This document shows, piece by piece, positions 37,309 to 49,197 of a stretch of 64,000 nt of DNA. The first letter of the stretch is position 1; each line of letters opens with the position of its first letter. Made by a program: the position numbers and the translations under genes. Under the pieces are notes generated by a model. The model made no database searches. It saw nothing but the letters and a program-made list of their open reading frames with translations, and had not been told where the DNA came from. The DNA comes from Atherinomorus stipes (lineage: Eukaryota > Chordata > Actinopteri > Atheriniformes > Atherinidae), in contig JALJCO010001134.1 of the NCBI GenBank assembly GCA_023101725.1, positions 248,001-312,000 on the forward strand, read 5' to 3'.

Positions 37309-38797
37309 CTTGGTTTATGTCAGGAAACGAAATGGACCTTTTGAACAGGAATGGATCTCCCATCCCAGTTATAAACTCTGAAGAGTTGGTTGTTTGGCTG
37401 AGGGATGAAAAATCGAGAAAGAAGAGTTTTGTTGGGTGGATCTCCCATCCCAGTTATAAACTCTGAAGAGTTGGTTGTTTGGCTGAGGGATGAAAAATCA
37501 TCACATTTATATTTATTCTTTTACAATCAATGAATCAGTTACAGTCACATTAATGTCTGTTTTAGGTTGGATGAGTTTTCAGTTTCCCCAGACTTCATGT
37601 TCACAGTCTAGTCTGCAGGAGCGTCTCTAGTGTTCAAGTTAACACTGAAACTCGTCTACGGGACACGTAACCTCACATCTACGTAAGTAGCCGACGTGCC
37701 AAGCAAACGCTCAGACACGTGGCAGCCATGACACCTACGAGGACCCGTTGCTAACAGCAAAAACATCCCAGCCCTTATCTAAACTGTAAACTACAAACAG
37801 AACTTTAAAAAAAAACATTTTTATACATTTGTCTCCAGATAAACAAGTTTAGGGAAGATATTTTGATTTATAGTCAACAAAATGTAGAATTACCTTTGTG
37901 ACTTCTTAAAGTTGAGTAACTCCTCCATGGAACTATCCTTCAACGAATTACAGTCACTATCAGACTCAGATGAGCTATTAGAAACAGACATTGATACAGT
38001 CATGAGAAACACAGATACCTCTAAGATTTAACAGGTTTTTAATCGTCTGCTTCTTACAACATATGCAGAAGAGATGCTTCTCATTTAGTCTCCAAGATCA
38101 ACACATCTCACCATTTCAGTTACATAATGAGGTATTTTGGAGTGAAGACTTTCATTTATAAGCATTTCATGTTTTTCTCCTAAATTTGGGGTCTTGTGGG
38201 GAAAATCCAGGTCACATGGAAGCTGTGTGTATTTTTACAGCCAGGTTAAAACCACTGACAGGTCATCTGTATTTGCATTCTTGTTGGATGATTGCAGGCT
38301 GAGTCTCTTCATGAGCTTCAATCATCCTGCTATTATTAACCCTTTCATTCCCGTAGAGGCCGAAAGAATAAACCTGGTTTTTCTCACATCGTTCCTGAAT
38401 TCTGGTTCAGTTTTAGTCAAAGTTAATAATTAATACAAGATAAAGTATTTAATTCCCTCTTTCATAACATTACCTGTCATGCAGGTCAAAGGAGTGTAAA
38501 TGCTTTCAACACCAAAAATGCGATGGACTCTTGTATCCTGTTCTTCCTCTCCTCCATCACTGCAGCAGGAAGAGAAACTCAGTTATTATTTTCATCACAT
38601 TTGTTGTTCATTCTGGTCAAAAAGGCCATTTTCACTGATTCAGAATAATCTCTGTATGAAGGCTGATCAGTTCTCCTACTGAGTGTGTTTATACCAGCAA
38701 AACAGACCAGTTGCATTTCTGTAAACAACTGGGACTCAAAACCAGTGGTGGAACCAGCCTCTCCACAACCAGAACAGGTGCACATTAGTGGTTCCAT
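37309..38797 (-). pseudogene. Cassette unit 4, stops in AB
   Basis: AB 38474-38797, C 37894-37974, D 37309-37397. C and D are open. Read straight through, AB hits TGA near 38577, just before the CTGCTGCAG site, and a second TGA in the B part. The first stop would be harmless if A and B are really separated by an intron. The B part is also diverged (TCCATCGCATTTTTGG) from the other units. Confidence 0.5.
37352..37500. repeat. Local partial duplication of exon D in unit 4
   Basis: About 62 bp covering the 5' half of exon D and its acceptor (37352-37413) is repeated at about 37437-37500, separated by 23 unrelated bases (AGAAAGAAGAGTTTTGTTGG). It gives unit 4 a second acceptor-plus-half-exon lacking a donor. 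Confidence 0.85.
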
Positions 38798-39518
38798 TCC
38801 AGTATCTCACAGTCCAGAATAATCCAGTACAGCATTCCCAGTAGTGAATAAGAGCGCAACGTTACTGATGACTGGAAACTGGGTTTCTTACTGGAAGATT
38901 TAAAATCTACTGAAGGTGCCGTCCTCCTGTACAGACTCTGAACTCTGATATTTAACCACGTCCTTCATCTAACAGAGCTTTGCACTGGGAGCACTGGGAG
39001 AATGACAACATCTGACACTCTGATCCAGTCATGGATCTGTGAGATGAAGGACAGACAGCAGGAATCTGAAATCACCAAGCAGGTGTGTTGGTGGAGTTAA
39101 ACACTGTAAAGCAGCAGATCAGCTTCCTTCTGCTGTTTTCTACAATAATCACCAAGAAAAAGTTTCTGTCACTGGTTTTACTTCAATGTTACTTTTATTT
39201 GGACTGAACTGATGCTGTAGATCTGTCTGAACCAACTTCTTCATCTGAAACATCCTCATCTTTTGAACTCTGTCCCAACTTAAGATCATTTTCCTGTTAA
39301 TTAGTTTTTCTCTTTGGTTTGTCTCAATTCTTGAAACAGAAATTTGATTCTCAGAACTTTAAGTTCATTTGGCAGAACAGGAACAGTTCTCACAACACCA
39401 CAGCTCACTTGCAGAAGCTAATATCTCTCCCAAAACTGTTCACTCGTGCTTCAGAACTTAATTTCTTTCCCATATACACAGTCAGAGCCTCCAAAATGTA
39501 CAGATGCTTCTCACTTAC

Positions 39519-41033
39519 CTTGCCTTATGTCAGGAAACGAAATGGACCTTTTGAACGGGAATGGATCTCCCATCCCAGTTATAAACTCTGAAGAGTTGGT
39601 TGTTTGGCTGAGGGATGAAAAATCATCACATTTATCTTTATTCTTTTACAATCAATGAATCAGTTACAGTCACATTAATGTCTGTTTTAGGTTGGATGAG
39701 TTTTTAATTTCATGTAGTTTGATGGTTTATTTCAAACCTGCTCTACACAACTTTTACAACAATAATATCTTCTAATCTCCTCAGATGTTTGAAGGGGAAA
39801 AGGTGAAAGTAGAAGTTCAGTTCTCATCACAACTCTCACTTCTTCCATTCAAAACAGATCCACCGCTGTGTTTAACCAAGAAGTTCATGTTCACAGTCTA
39901 GTTTCAAGTCATTATTGCAACTCGTCCACACACAGGACACGTAACCTCACGTCAACGTGAGTGGCCGACGTGCCAAGCAAATGCTCAGACACGTGGCAGC
40001 CATGACACCTACGAGGACCCGTAGCTAATAGCAAAAACATCCCAGCCCTTATCTAAACTGTAAACTACAAACAGAACCTCTGTAAACATCTTTACATATT
40101 TATCTTCAGATTTAACAAGTTCATGGAAGATATATGGATTTACACTCAACAAAATGTAGAATTACCTTTTGAAAGTTCTCTTCTGAAAGTTGATTTGCTC
40201 CTCCATTTTCCTAATTCTATTAGAAACAGACATTGATACAGTCATGAGAAACACAGATGCCTGTAAGATTTAACAGGTTTTTAATCGTCTGCTTCTAACA
40301 ACATATGCAGAAGAGATGCTTCTCATTTAGTCTCCAAGATCAACACATCTCACCATGTCAGTCACATAATGAGGTATTTTGGAGTGAAGATTTTCATTTA
40401 TAAGCATTTCAAGTTTTTCTCCTAAATTTGGGGTCTTGTGGGGAAAATCCAGGTCACATGGAAGCTGTGTGTATTTTTACAGCCAGGTTAAAACCACTGA
40501 CAGATCATCTGTATTTGCATTCTTGTTGGATGATTGCAGGCTGAGTCTCTTCATGAGCTTTAATTATCCTGCTATTATTAACCCTTTCATTCCCGTAGAG
40601 GCCGTAAGAATAAACCTGGTTTTTCTCACATCGTTCCTGAATTCTGGTTCAGTTTTAGCCAAAGTTAATAATTACTACATGATGAAGTATTTATGTCCCT
40701 CTTTCATAACATTACCTGTCAGGCAGGTCATAGGTTGTGAGTGCTTTCAACACTGAGGAGTACTCTCGTTTCCTGTTCTTCCTCTCCCTCCATCTCTGCA
40801 GCAGGAAGAGAAACTCCGTTATTAATTTCATCACATTTGTTGTTCATTCTGGTCAAAAAGGCCATTTTCACTGATTCAGAATAATCTCTGTATGAAGGCT
40901 GATCAGTTCTCCTACTGAGTGTGTTTATACCAGCAAAACAGACCAGTTGCATTTCTGTAAACAACTGGGACTCAAAACCAGTGGTGGAACCAGCCTCTCC
41001 ACAACCAGAACAGGTGCACATTAGTGGTTCCAT
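39519..41033 (-). pseudogene. Cassette unit 5, one-base frameshift in AB
   Basis: AB 40713-41033, C 40166-40216 (51 bp, shorter, IRKMEEQINFQ), D 39519-39607. C and D are open. AB has one extra G near 40790 (GAGGGAGAGG where others have GAGGAGAGG), which leads to an early TGA. This is the outermost unit, and upstream similarity fades near 41300. Confidence 0.5.
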
Positions 41034-41510
41034 TCCAGTATCTCACAGTCCAGAATAATCCAGTACAGCATTCCCAGTAGTGAATAAGAGCTCAACGTTA
41101 CTGATGACTGGAAACTGGGTTTCTTACTGGAAGATTTAAAATCTACTGAAGCTACCGTTCTCCTGTACAGACTCTGAACTCTGATATTTAACCACGTCCT
41201 TCATCTAACAGAGCTTTGCACTGGGAGCACTGGGAGAATGACAACATCTGACACTCTGATCCAGTCATGGATCTGTGAGATGAAGGACAGACAACAGACT
41301 GAAAACACCAAACATGATAAACACAAAAATGCAACTGATGAAAGAGTCTGCAGGTCTACAAGCATTCTAATTAGGCTATTCTTAGAAAGAAAAACATCAT
41401 TAACTTTATTGAAGTACTGTAGAGTAACAGATTACTGAGTTACTGCAGGCAGCAGGAACACAACCCAAATATAATACAAGTTATGAAATAACTTAATATT
41501 CTAAATATTA

Positions 41511-42345
41511 GGGCTGGACGATTATGGAAAAAATTATAATCACGATTATTTTGACTGATATTGAAAATCACGATTAATATACACGATTAGTCATTGGTTT
41601 AATAAAAAGTGTTTAATAAACCACCAAAACTCAACTTCAAATATAACTTAAAAAAATAAATAAAACCGGAAATAAATTAGAAACAAGTAAAGGAGTAAAA
41701 TAAGAATATTATTTAAGATAATAATAGCAATAAAAATTAATGCGCAGTAGGGATGGGCGATATGGACTAAAAAATATATTGCGATAATTTCTCTTATTTA
41801 TCACGGTAACGATAAGTGACGATAAAAACTATCAGCAAAATATTTTGTATTATAAATCTGTCACTAAATTCTGTCTTGAGAGCCCTACAAAATACTAGAG
41901 AGCCACTTAACTATATCAATTAAGTTCAAGTAGTGCACCTGTATTGCAAAACTGTAGTGACATCAAGCAAACAAGTCTGAAATATGAGACCAAATTCCAC
42001 ATTTATTCAAACGCTGCAAATAGCAAAACTAACTGGGCTTATAAAAACAAAGTAGTGCAACTGTAAACACAACCTGATAAATTGTCATCTCACGATAAAA
42101 ACGATAAATTCAAATTGTTATTGTGGGGAATTTCTCTGACGATATATCACACAGGATAAAATATCGCCCATCCCTAATACGCAGTCTACATGCATTCCTG
42201 TTCTATACTCTCTGTATTTTGCTTCCTATAACTCCACCAGTCTGTTCACTTCAGGATTAATCGATTAATCGATTACAGTGTTTTTATGATTGTGAAAAGG
42301 CAAAATTGAAATCACGATTAAAATTCGATTAATTGTCCAGCCCTA
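41511..42345. mobile_element. hAT-type MITE (TAGGGCTGGACGATTA family)
   Basis: Ends TAGGGCTGGACGATTA and TTAATTGTCCAGCCCTA are flanked by a perfect 8-bp duplication CTAAATAT (41503-41510, 42346-42353). It contains the element at 41748-42176. Confidence 0.9.
41748..42176. mobile_element. Nested hAT-type MITE (TAGGGATGGGCGATAT family)
   Basis: Ends TAGGGATGGGCGATAT and ATATCGCCCATCCCTA, flanked by ATGCGCAG (41740-41747) and ATACGCAG (42177-42184), 7 of 8 matching. It is inserted in the middle of the larger hAT MITE. Confidence 0.88.
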
Positions 42346-42353
42346 CTAAATAT

Positions 42354-43478
42354 ATAGCTGAACCCCCTTTTTGTTAGCTGTGTTGGACAAAAACTCCATT
42401 TTACTGATATGAACATTTGTTTTCTGTCTTAATTGGTGCTGTATCTGTGCACAGAGGCCACGCCTTCCGTGTTTTGTACACTTCCCCTGTGAAACAAACA
42501 GATGCAGGATAAACATGGATGGTGATAAAGTCAGTGATGAGCCATTTAGTAAAAATGGAAAGATATATATATTTTTTATCTCATCTGATGGTTGTAGACG
42601 TTCAAAAACAAAAACATCAGTTTATGTTTCTCATTTCTACAATTTATAAAGTGACAGTTTTGTTGTTGTTGTTGACATTCACCTACCCTTCTGTGTAATC
42701 TACCCCTTATCATTTGTTGTCAAACCCTCCGTTACTTTATCTTTTACATCTAAAAGAGCTTTCTGGGGTTTGCCTAACTGGATAGTTAGAAATAAAACAA
42801 TAATACTAACTCATGCTTTTCAGTGCGAACCGCGCTATCAACTTATGAACTACAAATCCCACAATCATGAACACAAGTCTGCCAACTGTGCAGAAAATGA
42901 GGAGATCGACCAAGAAATATAAAAGAGATGGTTTGTTACCAACACGGAGACAGAAAACCTGATCCGCAGACCGATTCGGCTGCATAAGTATCACAGGCGG
43001 GTCTCAATTTTTCAGATTAGTTAAACGAGATCATTTCAGAGATTATCGTTCCTCCAGTTTCCTGTAGGCCTCTGCTGTTAAACTCCGGCCAAAATGTGAA
43101 AACAAACCACCAACTTCCACCTCAGATTGACGTCTTTGTCCGAGCTCAGCCAGTGTAACAGAATACAGGAAGGCTACTTACTTTTCCTGAAGTTATTCTT
43201 CGTTCTTTAAAACTTTATATCTGATCCTTAAACTGTGTCCTAACTGCGTCACACAGTGAACAACCAGGCCAGCGATCTGAACTATTTTAGTTTCGTTTTC
43301 TCGCGGCTCTGCCTCCAATTCCTTAAAGCAACAAAACCAGACACAAGTTCAGCTTTGCTATAATAAAATAAATGAACGATCATGAGGAGAGAATCTTCAA
43401 GGACAAAAGGAACCGCTGACTTACAGTTTAAGCATAACGATATGTAAACATTTATTTAGTTCAAAAAAGTTTAGTTAA
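42354..43478. other. Intergenic; no gene seen
   Basis: No supported coding or repeat feature. Short frames only. Confidence 0.5.
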
Positions 43479-43859
43479 AGTTATACCGTGTAACTTTTGG
43501 CCACTATGGGCACTAAACCTGTAACTTCCCACAGGCGCCACAACTGTCTCAAAATTAAACAGTCTCAGTCTGTGTTTTATAAAAGTGTTGCAGACCACTT
43601 TGAAAAGCTGATTTTTAAGTCATCAACCCACTAATCAAAGCACCCTAGGTTACATGATCCAATGAGAGACGGCCCGCTCCTGAGATGTTACAATGCCTGG
43701 TTTTTGAGAATTGCAGCCCCCTCAGAGCAACGGCATGCGTCAAGTGTTCTATATTGACTGCAGAAATCAGCTATAGTTACTTATATTAATAATAATTTTA
43801 GAATATAATGTATCATAATATTTGGCTAACATTGGGTTCAAAAGTTACACGGTATCACT
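43479..43859. mobile_element. TTAA-target MITE (AGTTATACCGTGTAAC family)
   Basis: Ends AGTTATACCGTGTAACTTTT and AAAAGTTACACGGTATCACT, flanked by TTAA at 43475-43478 and 43860-43863. Confidence 0.85.
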
Positions 43860-44345
43860 TTAAGGAAAGAGATAAACTCTGCTTTAGAAAACGATATTAC
43901 TCATTGGATGAAAATTTAAAAAAATAAACAAATTCACAGACGTAATATATGTATCCTAAATGTTAAAATGTTCAATTCCTAATAAATTTCCTCAACATGT
44001 GAAAAAAGCTGCTCTTTATTTTCAATCAGAAAGATCATTTACTTTGTGATGCTTCACACAAACCAATTCAGACCGTAGTTTTTCTTTTTTATACAAATTT
44101 ATTATTCAGTGTAGGCTATTTTCTTAATATCTGCATTTCTATTTTACAATATCTAATTTATAACATTAATTTATCATTCGTCTTTATTTAGTATTTATTT
44201 TAAATTGATCATGTTTATTTTATTTTATTTCATTTACATAGTCTCCATGTGTACATTCATAAAAACGAACCAGTGTGATAATTTTATTGTTTAACTAGTT
44301 TAACCTTCATTTAACCATGCAAGTTATTTATTTACATCCTCATTA
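43860..44345. other. AT-rich spacer; no gene seen
   Basis: Lies downstream (minus sense) of the B30.2 remnant stop. It holds several AATAAA-like strings but nothing decisive. Confidence 0.45.
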
Positions 44346-44510
44346 TTACTGGGTCACATAGTTCGCTGTGGCTCCATAAGTTGAGAGCCGGACTCCAGCA
44401 TAGAGCGGCTGAGTGAATGTGGTCTGGACTCTGTGGAGGAGAGTCATGGTTTTAGAGACGCTGTAGAAAGACAGAATACCTGCTGTGCTGGTGCACTTAC
44501 ACAGACAAGT
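44346..44510 (-). pseudogene. B30.2/SPRY domain C-terminal remnant
   Basis: The minus-strand frame ending TAA at 44346-44348 encodes AGILSFYSVSKTMTLLHRVQ and then TTFTQPLYAGVRL, the last strands of a B30.2 (PRY-SPRY) domain. This is the form found at the end of fish NLRC3-like and TRIM proteins (LSFYSVS...TFTQPLYPG). Only about 50 residues are present. No preceding B30.2 sequence, acceptor or RING/NACHT part is found upstream on this strand. B30.2 domains bind ligands or target proteins in innate immunity. Taken as the tail of a lost NLR or TRIM gene. Confidence 0.72.
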
Positions 44511-45961
44511 GTAGAACAGCAAGGCTCAGATCAGTCTAAAGCTGATTGAACTCAGACACAGGTCAAAGGTCAAAGTCAGGAGAAAAACGCTCTAGAGTTA
44601 ATCATTTCATAAATGTGTGATAGAAGTCCAGTGTGTTACGAGCTGAAAACTCGTCATTAGTTGACATTGTCCATGAGCCTTTTATGTAGCTGTAGTAATG
44701 ATCCTGGTACTACTGCTGTAATGGTGATAATAATAATAATACATTTTATTTCATAGCGCTTTTCATGGCACCCAGGAACGCTTTACAAAGCAACAATAAA
44801 ACACAAAAGCAAAGTAAAAGGCAAGGAAAAAGAAAAATAATTAAAAGCAATAAGAATGCGACCAGATGGTGTTACAGATATGCAGTTTTAAACAGATGGG
44901 TTTTCAGTCTGGATTTATGTTCCCCGTGTAGTAATCTCAAGCCCAAAGGTTTCAGCAAAAGGATACACACATCTAACCAAATATACTTTGGGACACATAC
45001 TGATTGATAAAGGCCACATTTGGATGTAAAACAGACGTCCCAAGGAGGAATTTTGCTCAGAGAAGGACCTTCTCTGAGGAATCACTGATTTACAGTCCTG
45101 AGGGCAACTCAGGAGAGGACCTGCATTTTGGTAAAACAAACAAAGGCCAATTGGTGAACTTTGAACCCCTCCTTCAATCTTGGAGATACTCCTTCACAGT
45201 ATTTACAACCTGCTATAAATTGGTTCTGTATAGCCAATTTTGTAATGTGTTCTTAACATCCAAGAACTGTTTTATATTATCAGGAAAGTAAGCTCATGTT
45301 AATCCCATGATGAAGTCTTTTCTTTTGATATGCAACATGACATACTTTGGTGATTAGAAACTAGATGTTTCTTCCCCAAATTCACATCACATCCATTCCA
45401 GGATTTGCTGCATAAAGGTGAAGAAAGAGACATTTTACCCCACTGCTGAAATCCACTTTTATGTTAGAAATGGACTTCCTCATATCAAATTTCCAAAATG
45501 TGAAAACTATAAATATCAAATAGGCCTAAATTAGCAACAAATTTTGACAAACTCTTTATAGCCAGATAAAAATTTGCAGTGAAGCATAAAATACTAATAA
45601 GTACTTATTTAGTTGATGATGATTTGTCCACCAACACTCAGAGGAACATATCGCCTCTGATCCTGCTGCATTTCAACTGGTCTTTAGCATCATCTACTGG
45701 AGTTAAATGGTACTGATCTTAATTGTGGTTGTGTGTTCACTGGGAGACCAGAGTCATGGGAGGACATTATTTTCTTAAAAAGAACAAACAAACAAAAAAC
45801 AAAAGAACAGTCAAAACTGTCAGACCTGTGGATCACTGATCATCATTTAGATTTTTATGTGCCGGTATAGAGAGCCATATTTGAAATGTGGCTCAGCTCT
45901 TTAATTTTTAAGGTTTAAAAAACTGGTTGTAATCATATTTTAGTCATGACATAAACCTTAA
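44511..45961. other. Spacer with LINE/SINE-tail-like sequence
   Basis: Near 44728-44810 (TACATTTTATTTCATAGCGC then CTTTACAAAGCAACAATAAA) the sequence looks like the reversed 3' end of a fish LINE or SINE. The rest, including short frames near 44765-45291, shows no known motif. Confidence 0.4.
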
Positions 45962-46051
45962 AGACACACAACAGAAATTTTAGCAGTTTTCTCAGTGATG
46001 CGCACCCATCGGCGGCTAAACTAGCATCCATCTTCATCGCACCTGAACAGT

Positions 46052-46710
46052 TGCTGCGTTCCATTTGAACTCGGAAGTCGGAAATTCCCAGTTCCGAGTA
46101 GAAAGTTTCAACTGGAACAACACCTTGAAGTCGGAAAGTCGGAGAATCCTCGCACCCCTGAGTGCAGATTTAAAGATGGCTGAGCCCAGTGTTAGCACTT
46201 TTAGAAGCTTCTGTAATGTTACATTTATTTACACTTCTGACTAATTTTGTAGCATTAAATCATCGTACATGTGGTCATGTTTGATATAGATGTAGGGGAA
46301 GCTGCTGTAGTATAATTCACATTTTTCATGTGGAATATGTGAACTACAACATCAGCTATGCTCACAAATTAATAACAATAGCCTTAGCAAACTCATTGTT
46401 TTGCTAGGCTGCTATCTTGTTTCAAGTGTATCTATCTGCGGCTTGCAACCCAGTGGGCGTGTCGTAGTGTGGGTGGGTCTGGTTAGGTTTAGGGGAAGGG
46501 TCAGGGGTAGGGCTAGATTTTATCGTGCTCTCATTGGCCTGGTGGGCGTGTCGTCAAGTAACGTCACACTACAACACGCCCCTGTCTTGCGAGCCGCAGA
46601 TAGACCCTTCTCTCTTGTTTTCCGGCCAGTGAACTGGAACGTAGATTGGTCGGGTGTGACGTCACCCCCCAGTTCCCACTTCCCAGTTCCGAGGTAAATG
46701 GAACGCAGCA
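46052..46710. mobile_element. Nested MITE (TGCTGCGTTCCATTTGAA family)
   Basis: Ends TGCTGCGTTCCATTTGAACT and GGTAAATGGAACGCAGCA, extended by CTCGGAAGTCGG and CCACTTCCCAGTTCCGAG, are inverted. It is inserted in the element at 45962-47076, as shown by comparison with the uninterrupted copy at 10082. Confidence 0.75.
46428..46604. mobile_element. Innermost short MITE (TATCTGCGGCTTGCAA family)
   Basis: Inverted ends CTATCTGCGGCTTGCAACCC and TTGCGAGCCGCAGATAGA, with GGGCGTGTCG and its inverse inside. A related end (TTGCAAGCCGCAGATAGATA) occurs at 58730-58750. Confidence 0.65.
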
Positions 46711-47076
46711 TGTTAGCTCACTCCAGCCAGTAAAAGTCTTATCTGGACTCTTGTTCTGTCCCTTCCTCTTTCTTCCCCGCTTTTCCTCCAATAATGTTTC
46801 CTTGCGTTTCTTTACCGAATCCGACCTGATGCGCGTTCAAAACACCCGCTGTGTTCATACCTGGTTCATATCCGTTTGCTAGTAAGTGCTGCAGCCAATA
46901 GTCTGCTGCAACGTCACGGCCCCGTCCCGGATGGAAAACTTACACAGTGCAGTTTCTGAGCCCGGGACGCTTCAGGGCAGTGACGGCTTGAAAATGTGCA
47001 TAATGAATGTTGGTGTGCCATCAAAACAAGTCAGAAACGCAGATTTTTAAGGTCTAAAAGTTACGTTGTGTGTCTT

Positions 47077-47689
47077 TTAAAGAATTACAAATCATTTTTT
47101 TTACGTGTCTGCTGTCACATCAACATTACCAATAAACACGAGTCTCTATCAGGTACAGAGAGAAACAAACAGGGACTCCTCTGAACATCTATTCACAAAT
47201 TCATGGGGAAAAAAGCTTCTCTTGCAGCATCTAGGCATGAGTCTTTTTTTTTTTTTTTACAAATTTCAACAGGAAGAAGGAAGTAAAGAGCAGTCCAACT
47301 ACAACACCACAGAAGCGACCACAAAGGTTTTCGACATACATGTAAGTGATGTTTTATTCCTCTACAAGTGCTAAAGTCTGAAAACACTTGTATCTACAGG
47401 ATGTTTCTGTTCATCACGCTGATGTGCAGGAAACAGAAACAGCCTGTAGATGAAATTACATGGTGAAATTACAGAAAGAGGAAATGTGGAAATATTGCAA
47501 AGAACTTGACATCACACCAACTCTGATGATACTAACATGTAGTATTATGTACCTGTGTGACATTTTGATTAAATGTGCTTCCCAACACTACGTTTTACCC
47601 AGAAAACTTATAAAAAATGAGAATAAATGTTGTTGAATATCATGACCTGCCCCCTGTGTGGGCATGTGTTGGGTTATAACATCTAAAAT
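47077..47689. other. Spacer; no gene seen
   Basis: A T13 run near 47240 and short unsupported frames only. Confidence 0.45.
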
Positions 47690-47845
47690 TAGTTTTTCGC
47701 ACCCTCTAAAACTCTAAACCCTGTTGTCTGAATAGTTTCTCAACTGCCTGCACACATTTATTGAATCAATCCCTCTTTTCGTAGTAAATGATGAAATTCA
47801 GGCAACAATCATTGACCATGTTCTGGTCCATAGGATGGCACCCCA

Positions 47846-47970
47846 CCATACCCTTTCCTGAACCCCATCGAGGAGATTTTCTCCAGTTGGAGATAGAAAG
47901 TAAATGACAGGCAACCTCATATCAGGGTTGATCTCTGGCGAGCCATGGAGCATTTGTCTCATCTCACAAA
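47846..47970 (+). pseudogene. DDE transposase C-terminal fragment
   Basis: The plus-strand reading contains PYPFLNPIEEIFSSWR, then TAG where a Trp is expected, then KVNDRQPHIRVDLWRAMEH. NP-IE is the region of the third catalytic acidic residue in IS630/Tc1-type transposases. The frame is not open upstream, so it is dead. Confidence 0.75.
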
Positions 47971-48347
47971 CACATTTCCCTTTTTTTCACATACTTGTGT
48001 ACATCATTTACACACTGGTGCTCTAAATCTAAAGCACTTTTGTTTTTCTTGATTAACTCCATATATATGATTGCTACATAAGAGCAAAAATAGCATGCAA
48101 ATAGAAGTCGACACAAGCACTAAGGGAACCAAAAATATTTTATTTCCTGAATAAATGTGTTGCTGCTGTGGATGCAGCATTGTATAGTACTGCAACAGAA
48201 AAAAACAAAAATCAAAGTACACTCATCACAAATGGAAGAGGCTAAAGCAAAGCTCTCTCAGCATTGTTATCCATTCAAGACAATAGATAGCACTTTGGTT
48301 GACTGTTGTCATTTATAAATGTGCTATATAGATAAACTTGAGATTAA

Positions 48348-49197
48348 AGGGGAAGTTCAGGATTTTTGACATAGGGTCTCATTTACAAGTGAGCCAGAAT
48401 GCTACTTATCACTGAAGACGGTTTCAACATATTTCATTCCGTTATTCTAGTTTCTAGTGGGTCGCCAATGCTAATGCTAGTGCAAGTCAATAGGAATCTG
48501 CTAGCCCGTCATTAATAACAATCTTATCCACTCGACAGAACATCTGAGGCAAATCTTTTCTAACTTCAGACTCTCTGTGTAAATGTTGTGTTAACAGAAT
48601 AATGTTACAAATAAAACTAACCTGCATTTTGTTGCATTTTGATTGTTGCTGCTGAGAAACTTTATAAAGTTTTACTTCCTGTATTTGGCAGCAAAGTGAT
48701 GTCATCTCCTGCTACGTGCATGAAGGAATCTGATTACACAAATATAAAGTCTAAACTACGGCGACGTCTGAAAGGCATGAGGATATGTCGGATTTTGAAG
48801 ATGATTTAGAACTTTGTTCATCAAACTGTCACCATGTCTCTATGAACCAGAATACACTGGCAAATGTAGTAAGCTGGTAAGAAACTAGTTCCTCAATATG
48901 TAATGCAGAATTTGTCATACAAGGCTAGTTTTACTTTTTTAACACACGAGTTTACTAGTTTAACACAACATTTACACAGATAGGCTTGCTGATTTGCCTC
49001 AGATGTTCTGTGGAGTGGATAAGATTGGTTTTAATGACAGGCTAGCAGATTCCTATTGACTTACACTAGCATTAGCATCAGCAACCTCCTGGAACTAGAA
49101 TAACGGGATGAAATATGTTGAAACTGTCTTCAGTGATAAGTAGTATTCTGGCTCACTTGTAAATGAGGCCCTATGTCAAAAATTCAGAACTTCCCCT
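48348..49197. mobile_element. Fold-back TTAA-target MITE (AGGGGAAGTTC family)
   Basis: Flanked by TTAA at 48344-48347 and 49198-49201. Arms of about 200 bp or more are inverted copies (CTTATCACTGAAGACGGTTT against AAACTGTCTTCAGTGATAAG, and CAGAACATCTGAGGCAAATC against its inverse). It is inserted in the transposon at 47690. Confidence 0.9.

Larger units (their letters stand above)
29815..41320 (-). repeat. Five-unit tandem duplication of an exon cassette
   Basis: Five head-to-tail units, boundaries marked by TACTTCAATGTTACTTTTAT near 29846, 32090, 34229, 36969 and 39179. Spacing is about 2.14-2.24 kb except unit 3 (about 2.73 kb), which carries a LINE insertion. Each unit has, in minus-strand order, an ATG-containing block (AB), a small exon C and a small exon D with GTAAGT donor. 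By eye the units are highly similar, with exonic differences mostly small indels. It lies directly upstream (transcriptionally) of GIMAP copy 3. Confidence 0.9.
45962..47076. mobile_element. TTAA-target MITE (AGACACACAAC family), outer of three
   Basis: Ends AGACACACAACAGAAATTTT and AAAAGTTACGTTGTGTGTCT, flanked by TTAA (45958-45961, 47077-47080). It is the same family as 10082-10516 but in the opposite internal orientation. Enlarged by an insertion at 46052-46710. Confidence 0.82.

Noticed and set aside
29815..41320. CRISPR-like or satellite array
   Set aside because: Units are about 2.1-2.7 kb and contain splice-bounded exons, so it is a tandem segmental duplication.
44765..45291. Lys-rich and other short frames after a CTTTACAAAG motif
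   Set aside because: Start within a retroelement 3' tail; no motif or splice support.
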